Under the pieces are notes generated by a model. That model did no database searches. It worked only from the letters and a program-made list of their open reading frames with translations, and was not told where the DNA came from. From Kosakonia cowanii JCM 10956 = DSM 18146 (GTDB taxonomy: Bacteria; Pseudomonadota; Gammaproteobacteria; Enterobacterales; Enterobacteriaceae): DNA of 64,000 nucleotides. The stretch is from contig NZ_CP019445.1 in the NCBI RefSeq assembly GCF_001975225.1, positions 2,294,001 to 2,358,000 of the forward strand, in the 5' to 3' direction. Positions 1 to 11,487 of the stretch are shown piece by piece. A program made the position numbers and the translations under genes. Within the stretch, counting starts at the first letter, position 1; the number at the start of each line of letters is the position of its first letter.

Positions 1-1200
1 TGCGTCATTCTCCTCATCCAGCGCCTGACGGGTCTCGCTGAACAGCGTATGTAAGCGCGCACTCTGCATCTCGTCGAGCTCCTCCTGTGCCAGCCTGCGG
101 TCAAAGACCTCTTCCACTTTTAATTCGCTTAAGGTTTCGCGAAGCTCGCCTGCCATCAGGCGATTACGCAGTTCGCGGCTGCGGCGTAACAGCAGCACTT
201 CAACGGGCAGATCTTCGGTTACCTGCTGGATTTTGCGCTGCATATCGACCAGATAGTCGCTGCTGACAATCTCAATATCGAGCCACACCGGCGGCGTGCT
301 GGGCGCATCGCGCCACTGCTCAAGCTGACGGCAGATATCGGCAAACTCGCCCTTAATCACCGCCAGCGGCTGAGTGGCGGGCACGTCAAGCGTGGTCACC
401 TCTGCCAGCTTGCCGTCAGCGAATGTCACCAGATTGACACCTTTACTTTTTCCGGTCTCATCAAAGCTGAGGGGAATCGGCGAGCCGCAGTAGCGAATAT
501 GCTCCGTGCCGCCGATTTTCTGCGCGCGATGGATATGGCCGAGCGCGATGTAATCCGCCGGGGGAAAGTTTTGTGCAGGGAAAGCATCCAGCGTGCCGAT
601 ATAGATATCACGCACCGCGTCACTTTTACTGGCGCCGACGGTAGTCAAATGGCCGCTGGCGATAATCGGTAACGGCTTATCGCCGCGCAGGTCGCAGGCG
701 GCCTGATACTGCTGCTGGTAGTAGTCGGTGATGGCTGCCAGCAGGTGCTGCTGTTTTTGCTGCCCGGACATCCCCGCCTGGCTGACGGTAATGTCGCGCG
801 GGCGCAGAAAGGGCACCGGGCAGAAGACCGCGCCGGGTTCGCCGTCGCGGCGATAGAGCAGAAACGGCGCAACGCCTGCGCTGGCAACCACGGTGGTGTT
901 GAGATAAGCGAGGATCTCTTTTGATTCATTGAGGGTCGCCACAGAGTCATGGTTGCCTGCCAGCACGATTAGCTGGCAGCCGGTGCGCTGCAAATTGACC
1001 ACAAAGCGGTTATAGAGCTCGCGGGCGTAACTTGGTGGCGATCCGGTATCGAAAATGTCGCCCGCCACCACGATAGCGTCGACCTGCTGCTGCTCGGCCG
1101 TGGTTAACAGCCAGTCAAGAAAAGCGCTGTGCTCGGCGGCGCGGCTTTTGCTGTAGAAGTTTTGGCCGAGATGCCAGTCCGATGTGTGAAGAATGCGCAT
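1..1200 (-). CDS. sbcD: SbcD, nuclease subunit of SbcCD (3' end at window edge)
   Basis: Mre11-type metallophosphoesterase subunit of the SbcCD double-strand-break and hairpin nuclease. The reverse strand reads from ATG at 1200 as MRILHTSDWHLGQ, with phosphoesterase motifs SDWHLG, AGDIFD, LAGNHD and ALGHIHR in order. Exactly 400 codons lie inside the window and the frame is open at base 1. SbcD is about 400 residues in E. coli, so the stop probably sits just outside the window, where sbcC would follow. It diverges from phoB, as in E. coli. The frame touches the edge, so the C-terminus is unconfirmed. Confidence 0.95.
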   Translation of the reverse strand, partial: MRILHTSDWHLGQNFYSKSRAAEHSAFLDWLLTTAEQQQVDAIVVAGDIFDTGSPPSYARELYNRFVVNLQRTGCQLIVLAGNHDSVATLNESKEILAYLNTTVVASAGVAPFLLYRRDGEPGAVFCPVPFLRPRDITVSQAGMSGQQKQQHLLAAITDYYQQQYQAACDLRGDKPLPIIASGHLTTVGASKSDAVRDIYIGTLDAFPAQNFPPADYIALGHIHRAQKIGGTEHIRYCGSPIPLSFDETGKSKGVNLVTFADGKLAEVTTLDVPATQPLAVIKGEFADICRQLEQWRDAPSTPPVWLDIEIVSSDYLVDMQRKIQQVTEDLPVEVLLLRRSRELRNRLMAGELRETLSELKVEEVFDRRLAQEELDEMQSARLHTLFSETRQALDEENDA

Positions 1201-1330
1201 AGTGGTCCCGTGGCAAAAAAGCATAACGGCGATTATAAACATTAAGCGGGTCAGGGACATCGCCTGGCGCAAATTTGCGTTGTCACAATCGCGCGGGCTG
1301 GGTCATATAGCGGTCATGTTATTCATAAAT

Positions 1331-1348
1331 CTGTCATAAAACTGACGC
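1331..1348 (+). promoter_or_regulatory. Pho box upstream of phoB
   Basis: CTGTCATAAAACTGACGC contains two direct CTGTCA/CTGACG half-repeats 11 bp apart, the layout of a PhoB-binding Pho box, 50 bp upstream of phoB. A CATAAT -10-like hexamer begins at 1348. The promoter is therefore of the PhoB-activated type with the box replacing the -35, giving autoregulation of phoBR in phosphate starvation. The match to the E. coli phoB promoter is from memory. Confidence 0.85.
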
Positions 1349-1397
1349 ATAATGGCGACGCTATTTATACTGCAGACTAATTAATACAGGGCGAATG

Positions 1398-2087
1398 ATG
1401 GCGAGACGAATTCTGGTCGTGGAAGACGAAGCACCGATCCGTGAAATGGTGTGCTTTGTGCTCGAACAAAATGGTTTTCAGCCGGTTGAAGCTGAAGATT
1501 TTGACAGCGCGGTAAACCAGCTTAATGAACCCTGGCCGGATCTGGTGCTGCTGGACTGGATGTTACCCGGCGGGTCCGGCATTCAATTTATCAAGCACCT
1601 GAAGCGCGAAGCGATGACCCGCGATATTCCGGTGATGATGCTCACCGCGCGCGGTGAAGAGGAAGATCGCGTTCGCGGCCTTGAGACGGGCGCCGATGAT
1701 TACATCACCAAGCCCTTCTCGCCGAAAGAGCTGGTGGCGCGCATTAAAGCCGTGATGCGCCGCATTTCGCCGATGGCGGTGGAAGAGGTGATTGAGATGC
1801 AGGGCTTAAGCCTTGATCCCTCCTCCCATCGCGTTATGACCGGCGAAAATCCCCTCGATATGGGCCCCACCGAATTTAAACTCTTACACTTCTTTATGAC
1901 CCACCCGGAGCGCGTTTACAGCCGCGAACAGCTGCTGAACCACGTCTGGGGCACCAATGTCTATGTTGAAGACAGAACCGTAGACGTGCATATTCGTCGT
2001 CTGCGTAAAGCGCTGGAAGGGAGTGGACACGACCGGATGGTGCAGACGGTACGCGGCACGGGATATCGTTTTTCGACCCGTTTCTGA
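1398..2087 (+). CDS. phoB: PhoB, phosphate regulon response regulator
   Basis: OmpR-family response regulator of phosphate starvation. The N-terminal receiver (about 1-120) has the acidic EDE cluster, phosphoacceptor Asp53 in LLDWMLPGG and the conserved Lys in TKPFSP. The C-terminal winged helix (about 130-229) includes EFKLLHFF and [12 protein letters not shown]. Two adjacent ATGs exist at 1395 and 1398; the second gives 229 residues and the [11 protein letters not shown] start of E. coli PhoB, so it is preferred. phoR follows after 21 bp, and a Pho box lies upstream. Confidence 0.97.
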   Translation: MARRILVVEDEAPIREMVCFVLEQNGFQPVEAEDFDSAVNQLNEPWPDLVLLDWMLPGGSGIQFIKHLKREAMTRDIPVMMLTARGEEEDRVRGLETGADDYITKPFSPKELVARIKAVMRRISPMAVEEVIEMQGLSLDPSSHRVMTGENPLDMGPTEFKLLHFFMTHPERVYSREQLLNHVWGTNVYVEDRTVDVHIRRLRKALEGSGHDRMVQTVRGTGYRFSTRF

Positions 2088-2108
2088 AATTTGACAGGAG
2101 TGTGACGC

Positions 2109-3407
2109 GTGCTGGAAAGGCTGTCATGGAAAAGGCTGGTGCTGGAGCTCCTCCTTTGTTGTATCCCCGCCTTTATTCTGGGCGCGATGTTCGGCTATCT
2201 GCCGTGGTTTTTGCTGGCGGCAGTGACCGGGCTTCTGATCTGGCACTTCTGGAATCTGCTGCGTCTCTCCTGGTGGCTATGGGTCGATAAAAGCATGACG
2301 CCGCCGCCCGGCACCGGCAGCTGGGAGCCGCTGCTCTACGGCCTGCACCAGATGCAGATGCGCAATAAAAAGCGCCGCCGCGAGTTGGGCAACCTGATCA
2401 AACGCTTTCGCAGCGGCGCCGAGTCGCTGCCGGATGCGGTGGTATTGACCACGGAAGAGGGGATGATCTTCTGGTGTAACGGCCTTGCGCAACAACTGCT
2501 GGGGCTGCGCTGGCCCGATGATAACGGGCAGAACATCCTCAACCTGCTGCGCTACCCCGAATTTACCCAATACCTGAAAAGCCAGTCCTTCAGCAAACCG
2601 CTCAATCTGGTGCTTAACAACGGTCGCCACCTGGAGATCCGCGTAATGCCCTACAGCGAACAACAACTGCTGATGGTGGCGCGTGATGTCACGCAGATGC
2701 ACCAGCTGGAAGGGGCCAGACGCAACTTCTTCGCTAACGTCAGCCATGAGCTGCGCACACCGCTGACGGTGTTGCAGGGCTACCTTGAGATGATGCAGGA
2801 GCAGACGCTGGAAGGCGCGCCGCGTGAAAAAGCATTACACACTATGCGTGAGCAAACCTCGCGGATGGAGGGGCTGGTGCGCCAGCTTCTGACCCTGTCA
2901 AAAATCGAAGCGGCGCCGACGCATGGCGCAAATGAAGTGATTGATGTGCCGATGATGCTGCGCGTGGTGGAGCGGGAAGCGCAAACCCTCAGCCAGCAGA
3001 AACAGAGCTTTAGCTTTGAAATCGACAGCCAGTTGAAAGTGCTGGGCAGTGAAGAGCAACTGCGCAGCGCCATCTCAAACCTGGTCTATAACGCGGTGAA
3101 TCACACCCCCGCCGGGACGCACATTACCGTGCGCTGGCAGCCGGTGGCGCACGGCGCTGAGTTCAGCGTTGAGGATAATGGGCCGGGGATCGCCGCCGAG
3201 CATATTCCACGCCTCACCGAGCGTTTCTACCGCGTGGATAAAGCGCGCTCGCGCCAGACCGGCGGTAGCGGGCTTGGGCTGGCAATAGTCAAACATGCGG
3301 TTAATCACCACGATAGCCGCCTTGATATCAGCAGCACGCCGGGCAAAGGGACGCGTTTTAGCTTTGTCCTGCCGGAACGCCTGATTGCCAAAAACGCCCA
3401 CCCATAA
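2109..3407 (+). CDS. phoR: PhoR, phosphate sensor histidine kinase
   Basis: Membrane histidine kinase that phosphorylates PhoB when phosphate is low and dephosphorylates it when Pst signals sufficiency. It has two N-terminal membrane segments (about 10-28 and 33-52) with almost no periplasmic loop, then a PAS region (about 95-200), an H-box with His213 in [10 protein letters not shown], and a HATPase with N, G1 (DNGPGI), F and G2 (GSGLGLAI) boxes. The start is GTG at 2109, giving 432 residues, as in E. coli. It is cotranscribed with phoB. Confidence 0.97.
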   Translation: MLERLSWKRLVLELLLCCIPAFILGAMFGYLPWFLLAAVTGLLIWHFWNLLRLSWWLWVDKSMTPPPGTGSWEPLLYGLHQMQMRNKKRRRELGNLIKRFRSGAESLPDAVVLTTEEGMIFWCNGLAQQLLGLRWPDDNGQNILNLLRYPEFTQYLKSQSFSKPLNLVLNNGRHLEIRVMPYSEQQLLMVARDVTQMHQLEGARRNFFANVSHELRTPLTVLQGYLEMMQEQTLEGAPREKALHTMREQTSRMEGLVRQLLTLSKIEAAPTHGANEVIDVPMMLRVVEREAQTLSQQKQSFSFEIDSQLKVLGSEEQLRSAISNLVYNAVNHTPAGTHITVRWQPVAHGAEFSVEDNGPGIAAEHIPRLTERFYRVDKARSRQTGGSGLGLAIVKHAVNHHDSRLDISSTPGKGTRFSFVLPERLIAKNAHP

Positions 3408-3814
3408 CCCCCTTGTCAGCTTATCTTTCCGGCGGCTCGTGACGGCGAGCCGCTCTGCCTCGCCTCATCCCGCGCCTGCAACGTAGTTTGTACGGTTGTT
3501 GCTTTTTTGTTCGCACGATCAGCCACGTGTTTTTCTGATAAATAGAGTTTTTCACTGGCTGGATTCTACTGTTTAGTATAACTATCTGGTTTTGCGATCC
3601 CGACTTGCCTTTAAACGTTATAAGCGTTTAAATTGCGCCCCATGCATTGTCAGACCGACTGTGTTTGCGTGGTAAACCGAAAAACTATTCTTCGCCACGC
3701 AGTGCATTAAGCATTTCCCGCTGATTTAACGCGTTAATGATGCGTTATTGTCCGGTGCGGAGAGGCTAATTATTCAACATATTTACGACACCACATCCAC
3801 AGGCAGTAAACATT
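3408..3814. other. phoR-brnQ intergenic region
   Basis: A 407-base gap. A GC-rich hairpin (GCGGCTCG at 3432-3439 pairing with CGAGCCGC at 3446-3453) follows phoR but has no T-run, so it is only a weak terminator candidate. The rest is AT-rich from about 3520 and must carry the brnQ promoter and leader. No ORF, RNA gene or repeat was recognised. Confidence 0.5.
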
Positions 3815-5134
3815 ATGACCCATCACTTAAAACCGCGTGACATCATCGCGCTGGGCTTTATGACCTTCGCACTGTTTGTTGGTGCAGGTAATATTATTTT
3901 TCCTCCCATGGTCGGCTTACAGGCGGGTGAATTCGTCTGGACGGCGGCGCTGGGCTTCCTGATTACTGCAGTGGGCCTGCCGGTGCTAACGGTGGTTGCG
4001 CTGGCGAAAGTGGGCGGCGGCATTGATAGCCTTAGCACCCCGATCGGCAAAGTGGCCGGCGTGCTGCTGGCAACGGTCTGCTATCTGGCCGTGGGGCCGC
4101 TGTTCGCTACGCCGCGTACCGCAACCGTTTCGTTTGAAGTGGGCATCGCGCCGCTGACCGGCGACGGCTCTATGGCGCTGCTGATCTACAGCCTGGTCTA
4201 CTTTGCGCTGGTGATCCTGGTCTCTCTCTATCCGGGCAAACTGCTTGATACCGTTGGCAATTTCCTCGCACCGCTGAAAATCATCGCTCTGACGATTCTG
4301 GCAATCGCCGCGCTGGTGTGGCCAGCCGGTCCGATCAGCCACGCGCTGGAAGCCTACCAGACCGCGCCGTTCTCTAACGGTTTCGTCAATGGCTACCTGA
4401 CGATGGACACCCTCGGCGCGATGGTCTTCGGGATTGTTATCGTTAATGCCGCCCGTTCGCGCGGCGTGACCGAAGCGCGTCTGCTGACCCGCTACACCGT
4501 CTGGGCGGGCCTGATGGCCGGTGTTGGCCTGACGCTGCTCTACCTGGCGCTCTTCCGCCTCGGCTCCGACAGCGCGACGCTGGTCGATCAGTCTGTTAAC
4601 GGCGCGGCGATTCTGCATGCCTACGTCCAGCACACCTTTGGTGGTGCGGGCAGCTTCCTGCTGGCGGCGCTGATCTTCATCGCCTGCCTGGTGACGGCGG
4701 TTGGCCTGACCTGCGCTTGCGCAGAGTTCTTCGCCCAGTACCTGCCGCTCTCTTATCGTGCGCTGGTCTTTATCCTCGGCATCTTCTCCATGGCGGTCTC
4801 AAACCTTGGTCTGAGCCACCTGATCCAGATTTCAATTCCGGTGCTGACCATGATCTATCCGCCGTGTATCGTGCTGGTGGTCTTGAGCTTTACCCGCTCT
4901 TTCTGGCATTGTTCCACCCGCGTAATTGCGCCGACCATGTTTATCAGCCTGCTTTTTGGTATCCTTGACGGCGTGAAAGCCTCCGCGTTTGCTGAGCACC
5001 TTCCGCTCTGGACACAGCGCTTACCGCTGGCGGAGCAGGGCCTGGCCTGGCTGTTGCCGAGCCTGGTGATGGTGGTTCTGGCCGCTATCTGGGATCGCGC
5101 GGCGGGACGTCAGGTGACTTCCAGCGCGCATTAA
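3815..5134 (+). CDS. brnQ: BrnQ, branched-chain amino acid:cation symporter
   Basis: Inner-membrane carrier for leucine, isoleucine and valine of the LIVCS family, driven by Na+ or H+. The 439 residues match the E. coli length and begin [20 protein letters not shown]. About twelve hydrophobic segments run through the protein, and the N-terminal glycine-rich GAGNIIFPP motif is typical of the family. It is monocistronic by context, with a large leader upstream and a strong terminator immediately downstream. Confidence 0.96.
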   Translation: MTHHLKPRDIIALGFMTFALFVGAGNIIFPPMVGLQAGEFVWTAALGFLITAVGLPVLTVVALAKVGGGIDSLSTPIGKVAGVLLATVCYLAVGPLFATPRTATVSFEVGIAPLTGDGSMALLIYSLVYFALVILVSLYPGKLLDTVGNFLAPLKIIALTILAIAALVWPAGPISHALEAYQTAPFSNGFVNGYLTMDTLGAMVFGIVIVNAARSRGVTEARLLTRYTVWAGLMAGVGLTLLYLALFRLGSDSATLVDQSVNGAAILHAYVQHTFGGAGSFLLAALIFIACLVTAVGLTCACAEFFAQYLPLSYRALVFILGIFSMAVSNLGLSHLIQISIPVLTMIYPPCIVLVVLSFTRSFWHCSTRVIAPTMFISLLFGILDGVKASAFAEHLPLWTQRLPLAEQGLAWLLPSLVMVVLAAIWDRAAGRQVTSSAH

Positions 5135-5156
5135 CAGCAGCAAGCACGGTTTGTTG

Positions 5157-5192
5157 AACCACGGGGTAGCGCACTCCGTGGTTTTTTATTTT
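5157..5192 (+). terminator. Rho-independent terminator of brnQ
   Basis: AACCACGG (5157-5164) pairs with CCGTGGTT (5175-5182) around an 10-base loop, followed by a T-rich run. It lies 23 bp after the brnQ stop and before proY. Confidence 0.85.
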
Positions 5193-5219
5193 TTGTGATG
5201 AATAACGGCAGTGGAAACG

Positions 5220-6569
5220 ATGGAAAGTACGAATAAGCTGAAGCGTGGGCTAAGCACCCGCCACATTCGCTTTATGGCGCTGGGTTCAGCGATCGGCACC
5301 GGGCTGTTTTACGGCTCCGCGGACGCCATCAAAATGGCCGGGCCCAGCGTGTTGCTGGCCTACATTATCGGCGGGGTTGCGGCGTATATCATTATGCGTG
5401 CGCTGGGCGAGATGTCCGTGCATAACCCCTCCGCCAGCTCCTTCTCACGCTATGCGCAGGAAAACCTCGGCCCGCTGGCCGGTTATATCACTGGCTGGAC
5501 CTACTGCTTTGAAATTCTGATTGTGGCCATCGCCGACGTCACCGCCTTCGGCATCTATATGGGCGTCTGGTTCCCGACGGTGCCGCACTGGATCTGGGTG
5601 TTGAGCGTGGTGCTGCTGATCTGCGCTATCAACCTGATGAGCGTAAAAGTCTTCGGCGAGCTGGAGTTCTGGTTCTCTTTCTTTAAAGTCGCCACCATTA
5701 TCATCATGATCGCCGCCGGTTTCGGCATCATCATCTGGGGTATCGGCAACAGCGGGCAACCGACCGGCATCAGCAATCTCTGGAGCCACGGCGGCTTCTT
5801 CAGTAACGGCTGGCTGGGCACGGTAATGGCGCTGCAAATGGTGATGTTCGCCTACGGCGGCATCGAAATCATCGGTATCACCGCCGGTGAAGCGGAAGAG
5901 CCGGAGAAGTCGATTCCGCGCGCCATCAACTCGGTGCCGATGCGTATTCTGGTGTTTTATGTCGGCACGCTGTTCGTGATTATGTCGATCTACCCGTGGA
6001 ACCAGGTGGGCACCAACGGTAGCCCGTTTGTGCTGACCTTCCAGCATATGGGCATCACCTTTGCCGCCAGCATCCTGAACTTTGTCGTGCTGACCGCTTC
6101 CCTGTCGGCGATCAACAGCGATGTGTTTGGTGTCGGGCGTATGCTGCACGGCATGGCGGAGCAGGGCAGTGCGCCGAAAATGTTCGCCAAAACCTCCCGC
6201 CGCGGTATTCCGTGGGTAACGGTGCTGGTGATGACGCTGGCGCTGCTGATGGCGGTCTATCTCAACTACATCATGCCGGAGAATGTCTTCCTGGTGATTG
6301 CCTCGCTGGCGACCTTCGCGACGGTATGGGTGTGGATTATGATCCTGCTGTCGCAGATTGGTTTCCGCCGTCGCCTCTCGGTGGATGAAGTGAAAGCGCT
6401 GAAGTTTAAAGTGCCGGGCGGCGTGGCGACCACCGTTGCCGGGCTGATCTTCCTGGTGTTTATCATCGCGCTGATTGGCTGGCACCCGGAAACCCGCATT
6501 TCGCTCTATGTCGGCTTTGCATGGATTGTGCTGCTGCTGATTGGCTGGGCGTTTAAGCGCCGGGCGTAA
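5220..6569 (+). CDS. proY: ProY, APC-family amino acid permease
   Basis: Amino acid-polyamine-organocation family permease, called a cryptic proline transporter in E. coli and Salmonella. From ATG at 5220 it is 449 residues beginning [20 protein letters not shown], the E. coli start; an in-frame GTG at 5211 overlaps the likely ribosome-binding site (AGTGGA) and was rejected. The [13 protein letters not shown] substrate-backbone motif is in the first membrane helix, and about twelve helices follow. The substrate is assigned by family and synteny only. Confidence 0.92.
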   Translation: MESTNKLKRGLSTRHIRFMALGSAIGTGLFYGSADAIKMAGPSVLLAYIIGGVAAYIIMRALGEMSVHNPSASSFSRYAQENLGPLAGYITGWTYCFEILIVAIADVTAFGIYMGVWFPTVPHWIWVLSVVLLICAINLMSVKVFGELEFWFSFFKVATIIIMIAAGFGIIIWGIGNSGQPTGISNLWSHGGFFSNGWLGTVMALQMVMFAYGGIEIIGITAGEAEEPEKSIPRAINSVPMRILVFYVGTLFVIMSIYPWNQVGTNGSPFVLTFQHMGITFAASILNFVVLTASLSAINSDVFGVGRMLHGMAEQGSAPKMFAKTSRRGIPWVTVLVMTLALLMAVYLNYIMPENVFLVIASLATFATVWVWIMILLSQIGFRRRLSVDEVKALKFKVPGGVATTVAGLIFLVFIIALIGWHPETRISLYVGFAWIVLLLIGWAFKRRA

Positions 6570-6592
6570 TCTCCGGTAGCGTCGTTTTCCTT

Positions 6593-6661
6593 CGTAGGCC
6601 GGGTAAGGCGCAGCCGCCACCCGGCGTTATGCCTGATGGCGCTACGCTTATCAGGCCTACG
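6593..6661. repeat. BIME: paired REP palindromes (proY-malZ, first)
   Basis: GTAGGCCGGGTAAGGCG... then GCCTGATGGCGCTACGCTTATCAGGCCTAC form two oppositely oriented REP units, each imperfectly palindromic. This is a typical enterobacterial BIME in the 3' region of proY. Confidence 0.9.
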
Positions 6662-6716
6662 ATCTCTGCGCATTTAAACGCTGACATAAATTCTCTGGCG
6701 TTATTGTTTCGCCCTT

Positions 6717-6783
6717 GTAGGCCGGGTAAGGCATAGCCGCCACCCGGCGCTGTGCCTGATGGCGCTGCGCTTATCGGGCCTAC
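6717..6783. repeat. BIME: paired REP palindromes (proY-malZ, second)
   Basis: A second copy of the pair, starting TGTAGGCCGGGTAAGGCATAG and ending TTATCGGGCCTAC, about 124 bp after the first copy and similar to it. The remaining bases up to 6913 would hold the malZ promoter; no convincing MalT box was found by eye. Confidence 0.9.
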
Positions 6784-6913
6784 GATCTCTCCCCCATTTT
6801 TTTCGTCTTACCTCTGCGCCCCGTCTCTCAACCCCTTAAAAAATTTGAAAGAAGGAGGCGTGCCGGGCCGAACGTTGGCTACAGTGATCCTGATTACGTA
6901 AAGGGGATCGTTG

Positions 6914-8731
6914 ATGTTGAATGCATGGCACCTGCCCGTCGCGCCGTTTGTCAAAGCGCACCAGCAGCAGTTAATCATTAACCTCTGGCTGCGCGGAACG
7001 GATTTACCGTCGCGCGTCACGCTGCGAATTGAGATCGATAACGAAGAGACGCCGGTTGCAATGCACCGCGCGCGCAACACCGCCAATAATGGCGTCACCC
7101 TCTGGCGCGCCGCCATTGATATCAGCAACGGCCAGCCGCGCCGCCGCTACAGTTTTAAGCTGCTGTGGGACGATCGCCAGCTCTGGTTTACCCCGCAAGG
7201 GTTTAGCCGCTTCCCGCCCGCCAGGCTTGAGCAGTTTGCCATCGATGCGCCCGATGAAGGCCCGGCGTGGGTCGCCGATCAGGTCTTCTACCAAATCTTC
7301 CCGGATCGCTTTGCCCGTAGCGAAGCGCGCACCGCACAGCAGGATCAGCGTTACTGGCACCATGCCGCAGGGCGCGAAATTCGTTTTTGTGACTGGGATG
7401 AGCCGCTTACCGGCGAGGCGGGCGGGTCGACCTTTTACGGCGGCGATCTGGACGGTATCAGCGAAAAGCTGCCGTACCTGAAAAAGCTCGGCGTCACCGC
7501 GCTCTACCTCAACCCGGTGTTTGTCGCGCCCAGCGTGCATAAATATGACACCGAAGATTACCGCCACGTCGACCCGCAGTTTGGCGGCGATGAGGCGCTG
7601 CTGCGTCTGCGCCATAACACCCAGGAGAACGGCATACGCCTGATCCTCGACGGCGTCTTTAACCACACCGGCGACTCCCACGGCTGGTTCGACCGCCATA
7701 ACCGCGCCACCGGCGGGGCCTGCCATAACCCCGATTCGCGCTGGCGCAGCTGGTACAACTTTGATGAGAATGGCTACGCCCATGACTGGCTGGGCTACGC
7801 CAGCCTGCCGAAACTCGACTACCGCTCTTCGTCGCTGATTGAGGAGATCTATCAGGGTGAGGAGAGCATTGTGCGCCACTGGTTGAAAGCGCCATGGAAT
7901 ATGGACGGCTGGCGGCTCGACGTGGTGCATATGCTGGGTGAAAACGGCGGGGCGCGAAATAACCTGCATCATGTAAGCGGCATCACCCGGGCGGCGAAAG
8001 AGACCCAGCCGCAGGCCTATGTAGTGGGCGAACACTTTGGTGACGCGCGCCAGTGGCTGCAGGCGGATGCGGAAGATGCGGCGATGAACTACCGCGGCTT
8101 TACCCTGCCGGTGTGGGCGTTTCTCGCCAATACCGATATCTCCCTCGATCCGCAGAGTATCGATGCCCAGACCTGCGCCGCGTGGATGGATAACTACCGC
8201 GCTGCGCTCTCGCATCAGCAGCAGCTACGGATGTTCAACCAGCTCGATAGCCACGATACGCCGCGCTTCAAAACCATTCTTGGCAAGGATATCGCCCGCC
8301 TGCCGCTGGCGGTGGTGTGGCTCTTCTGTTGGCCCGGTACGCCGTGCATCTACTACGGTGATGAAGTGGGGCTGGATGGCGCGAACGATCCCTTCTGCCG
8401 CAAGCCCTTCCCGTGGGATAAAACGCAGCAGAATAGCCACCTGCTGGCGCTCTACCAGCGGATGACAAAGCTGCGCGCCCGCAGCCAGGCGCTGCGTCAC
8501 GGCGGCTGTCTGGTGGTCTATGCCCGGCAGGATGTGCTGGTTTTTCTGCGCGTTTATCGCCAGCAGCGGGTGCTGATTGCCATTAACCGTGGCGAGGCGT
8601 GTGACGTAGTGCTGGAAGATTCACCGCTGCTGCAAGCGAAACAGTGGCGGCTTCTGGAAGGTACAGGTAACCTACAGGACGGCGTGCTGACGCTTTCAGC
8701 TATCAGCGCTTCTGTCTGGTCTGCCTCCTGA
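6914..8731 (+). CDS. malZ: MalZ, maltodextrin glucosidase
   Basis: Cytoplasmic GH13 enzyme that releases glucose from the reducing end of maltodextrins in the maltose system. An N-terminal beta-sandwich (about 1-115) precedes the TIM barrel; the GH13 catalytic triad is visible as Asp336 (WRLDVVHM), Glu373 ([10 protein letters not shown]) and Asp448 ([10 protein letters not shown]). From ATG 6914 it has 605 residues and begins MLNAWHLPV as in E. coli; the TTG at 6911 is rejected. It is normally MalT-activated, but no operator could be assigned here. Confidence 0.96.
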   Translation: MLNAWHLPVAPFVKAHQQQLIINLWLRGTDLPSRVTLRIEIDNEETPVAMHRARNTANNGVTLWRAAIDISNGQPRRRYSFKLLWDDRQLWFTPQGFSRFPPARLEQFAIDAPDEGPAWVADQVFYQIFPDRFARSEARTAQQDQRYWHHAAGREIRFCDWDEPLTGEAGGSTFYGGDLDGISEKLPYLKKLGVTALYLNPVFVAPSVHKYDTEDYRHVDPQFGGDEALLRLRHNTQENGIRLILDGVFNHTGDSHGWFDRHNRATGGACHNPDSRWRSWYNFDENGYAHDWLGYASLPKLDYRSSSLIEEIYQGEESIVRHWLKAPWNMDGWRLDVVHMLGENGGARNNLHHVSGITRAAKETQPQAYVVGEHFGDARQWLQADAEDAAMNYRGFTLPVWAFLANTDISLDPQSIDAQTCAAWMDNYRAALSHQQQLRMFNQLDSHDTPRFKTILGKDIARLPLAVVWLFCWPGTPCIYYGDEVGLDGANDPFCRKPFPWDKTQQNSHLLALYQRMTKLRARSQALRHGGCLVVYARQDVLVFLRVYRQQRVLIAINRGEACDVVLEDSPLLQAKQWRLLEGTGNLQDGVLTLSAISASVWSAS

Positions 8732-8786
8732 GCCTGCGTGCGGGGAGGCGGGCGTAACGTCTCCCCTTTAGCGAAGGCGAAAGTAC

Positions 8787-11487
8787 ATGGATGGTCTTCT
8801 GATATTCGGTGTCATCGTGCTGATTCTGGCGCTGGTCGTGGTGCCGATAATGGCGATTGTCGCCTGGCGGCGCAGCCTTGCCACGCAGGTCGAACTGCAA
8901 CTGCTGCGCCAGCGCGTCAGCATACTCGAACAACGGGCAATTGCGCCTGCGGCAAGCGAGGAACCGGCCGTTGAGCCGATAAACGAGCCGGTAAGCGCAG
9001 CGCCTGAGGTGCCACCGCCACCTCCTGAGCCGCAGCCAATTGCGGCAAGCGAAATCACCCCTGCACAGCCGCAACCCGCACCCAATGTCTGGGGACGCAA
9101 AGTCGCGACGGCAGAGCCGACGCCTGCACCTGTGGTGCGCGAACGTGAAGAGGCGAAAGCATCGGATGGCGAATCCTGGGGCGTGGTTACCGCGCTGGTG
9201 CGCTGGTTTATGCAGGGCAACCCGCTGGCGAAACTGGGCGTGGTGCTGCTCTTTATCGGTCTCTCTTTCCTGCTGCGTTACAGCGTTGAATATGCGCTCT
9301 TCCCGCTGGAGTTGCGGCTTGTCGCCGTGGCGGTTGTCGCGCTGGTGCTGCTGGTTCTCGGCTGGCGATTGCGGCATAAACAGACGGTCTTTGCCCTTAT
9401 TCTGCAGGGCGGGGCAGTAGGTGCACTCTATCTCACGGTGTTTGGCGCGTTTCGCCTCTGGCAGATGCTGCCGATGACGCTCGCCTTTGCGCTGCTGATT
9501 GTGATCTGTGCGGCGAGCGTCGGGCTTGCGGTGCTGCAACGCGCGCTGAGCCTGGCGCTGCTGGCAAGCCTCGGCGGCTATCTCGCGCCGATCCTGCTCT
9601 CAACCGGAGGCGGGAGCCATATCGCGCTCTTCTCGTTCTATCTTCTGCTCTCCGTCGGTATTCTCGCCATCAGCGTATGGCAGCACTGGCGCGAGCTGAA
9701 TATCCTCGGCATGTTCTTCACCTTTGGCGTGGCCGCCCTGTGGGGCATTGCCAGCTATCGCCCGGAAGATTACCTCAGCTGTCAGCTCTTCCTAATCGCT
9801 AATCTGCTGATCTTTGGCGTCTTCAGCGTTGGCCTCTCCCTGCGCGCCCAGCGCCGGGGCGAGCGCATTATTGACGGTGTGCTGCTGTTTGCACCGCCGC
9901 TGGCGGGTTTTGGCATGCAGTACGCCATGACCCAGCACTGGACCTACGGCCCGGCGTTCAGCGCCCTTGGGTTTGGTCTCTTCTACCTGACGCTGGCCGC
10001 AGTTGCCCTTAAACGCTTCCCGACAGCCGGTAAACCGCTGGTGCTCGCCGCGCTGGCGCTGGGCGGCGCGTTCGCTACGCTCGCTATTCCGCTGGCATTG
10101 TCCGCGCGCTGGACGGCAATGGCCTGGTCGCTTGAGGGGCTAGGCGTGCTGTGGCTCGGTGTGCAGCAACAGCAGCGCCGCATGAGCTACAGCGGCACGG
10201 CGCTGTTACTGCTGGCGCTCTTCAGTGCGCTGTGGGCGGTGGCTAATGGCATCACCGCGCTCTCGACGCTGATGATCTTTGCCGTACTCAGCGCAAGCTG
10301 GCTGATTGGCGCGTGGCTGTGGCGCACTCTTCGCCGTGAGGGAAGCTGGCTGCTGCTGGCGGGCGGCATCCTCTTCTGGATTGTCGCGCTGGCCGGCGCG
10401 GCAGAACTGCTACTGCCGCATTCGATGCAGGTGGGCTTTGGTCTGCTGCTACTGGTGGCGCTCTCTGTATGGCTATGGCGTGCAGGCAGCCTGCGTTTTG
10501 CCTGGCCGGAGCTTGGTCTTGCCCAGTGGTTACTGTGGCCGGCGATGGCGCTGTTAATCGGCGAGCGTCTGGTTGCTCAGGGGCACTTGTTGGCCTCCGG
10601 CTGGCAAAACCTGGTCTGGTGCGTGGCGCTGCCTTCCGCGCTATTACTGCTGCGTAAAGCGGGCAGCACGCTGTTACCGCGCCTGTCGCAAGGGCTGCAC
10701 ATCTCCCTTTTCTGGCTGCTGTTGATCGCGGCTGGTAGCGAGTTGTGGTGGTTTGTAGACGCGCTGCCGTGGGTAACGCGCCGTGGCGCTGGGGCTGCCG
10801 ATGGCGGCGGGCGGCGCGGTGATTATGCTGACGCTGGCGGCGGTGCGCCGTAATCTGTGGCCGTTCCGCGTCTGGCCTGCGCTTTATGGCGCGCAGGCGC
10901 TGGCACCGCTGGTGCCGCTGCTCATCATCGCCTTGCTGTTTGCCAACCTGAACGACGGCAAGGTGATGGGAATGCCGTACCTGCCGCTGCTCAATCCGCT
11001 GGAAGAGGGCGCGGCGTTCGCGCTGCTCGGCGTGTGGCTCTATACCCAGTTCGCCTGGAAACACTATCCCCATTTCGCGCCCGATCTCCGGAGCGCCCGC
11101 CCGTGGGCGCTCGCTGCGCTGGCTTTCTGGTGGCTGAATGGCATCCTGCTGCGCGCGCTCTCCTGTTATGGCGAGGTGACGTGGAGTGCGGAAAGCCTGT
11201 GGGCGTCGCGGCTTATCCAGACGACGTTTGCTCTCTTCTGGATGCTGATTGCGCTGGTGGTGATGATCCGCGCGACGCGTCGGCAGGCCCGCCAGCAGTG
11301 GCTGGTTGGTGGAGGGTTACTGGGCGTTGTGCTGTTGAAACTGATGCTGGTCGACAGCGCGGGCGGCGGCGGGCTGGCGCGCGCCATCGCCTTTATCGGC
11401 GTCGCGGTGCTGGTGCTGATCGTGGGCTATTTTTCACCCCTGCCGCCCAAAGCGGCGCGGGAAGAGAACGAGGGAGAAGGACAATGA
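8787..11487 (+). pseudogene. DUF2339 multi-pass membrane protein, frameshifted
   Basis: Two consecutive ORFs encode one protein. The first (8787-10853) has a single N-terminal helix, a Pro/Ala-rich linker (about 50-125), then many hydrophobic helices. It runs into a nonsense tail (TRRGAGAADGGGRRG) near 10780. The second (from GTG 10783) continues as hydrophobic helices in the +1 frame. Removing one C near 10781-10782 fuses them into about 899 residues, the usual size of DUF2339 proteins. The stop overlaps the start of a DUF3999 gene, its common partner. Function is unknown. The break may be a real mutation or a sequencing error. Confidence 0.85.

Noticed and set aside
5445..6620. A 391-codon minus-strand frame opposite proY
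   Set aside because: Antisense shadow of a clear permease gene; composition is Arg/His/Asp-rich with no recognisable fold.
6784..6913. MalT boxes upstream of malZ
   Set aside because: No convincing GGGGAKGAGG-like pair was found by eye, although MalT control is expected from the family.
7004..8215. A 403-codon minus-strand frame opposite malZ
   Set aside because: Antisense shadow of malZ, whose catalytic motifs are complete on the plus strand.
10857..11483. N-terminal extension of the DUF3999 protein
   Set aside because: The region codes for the C-terminal helices of the DUF2339 protein in another frame; the signal peptide begins at ATG 11484.
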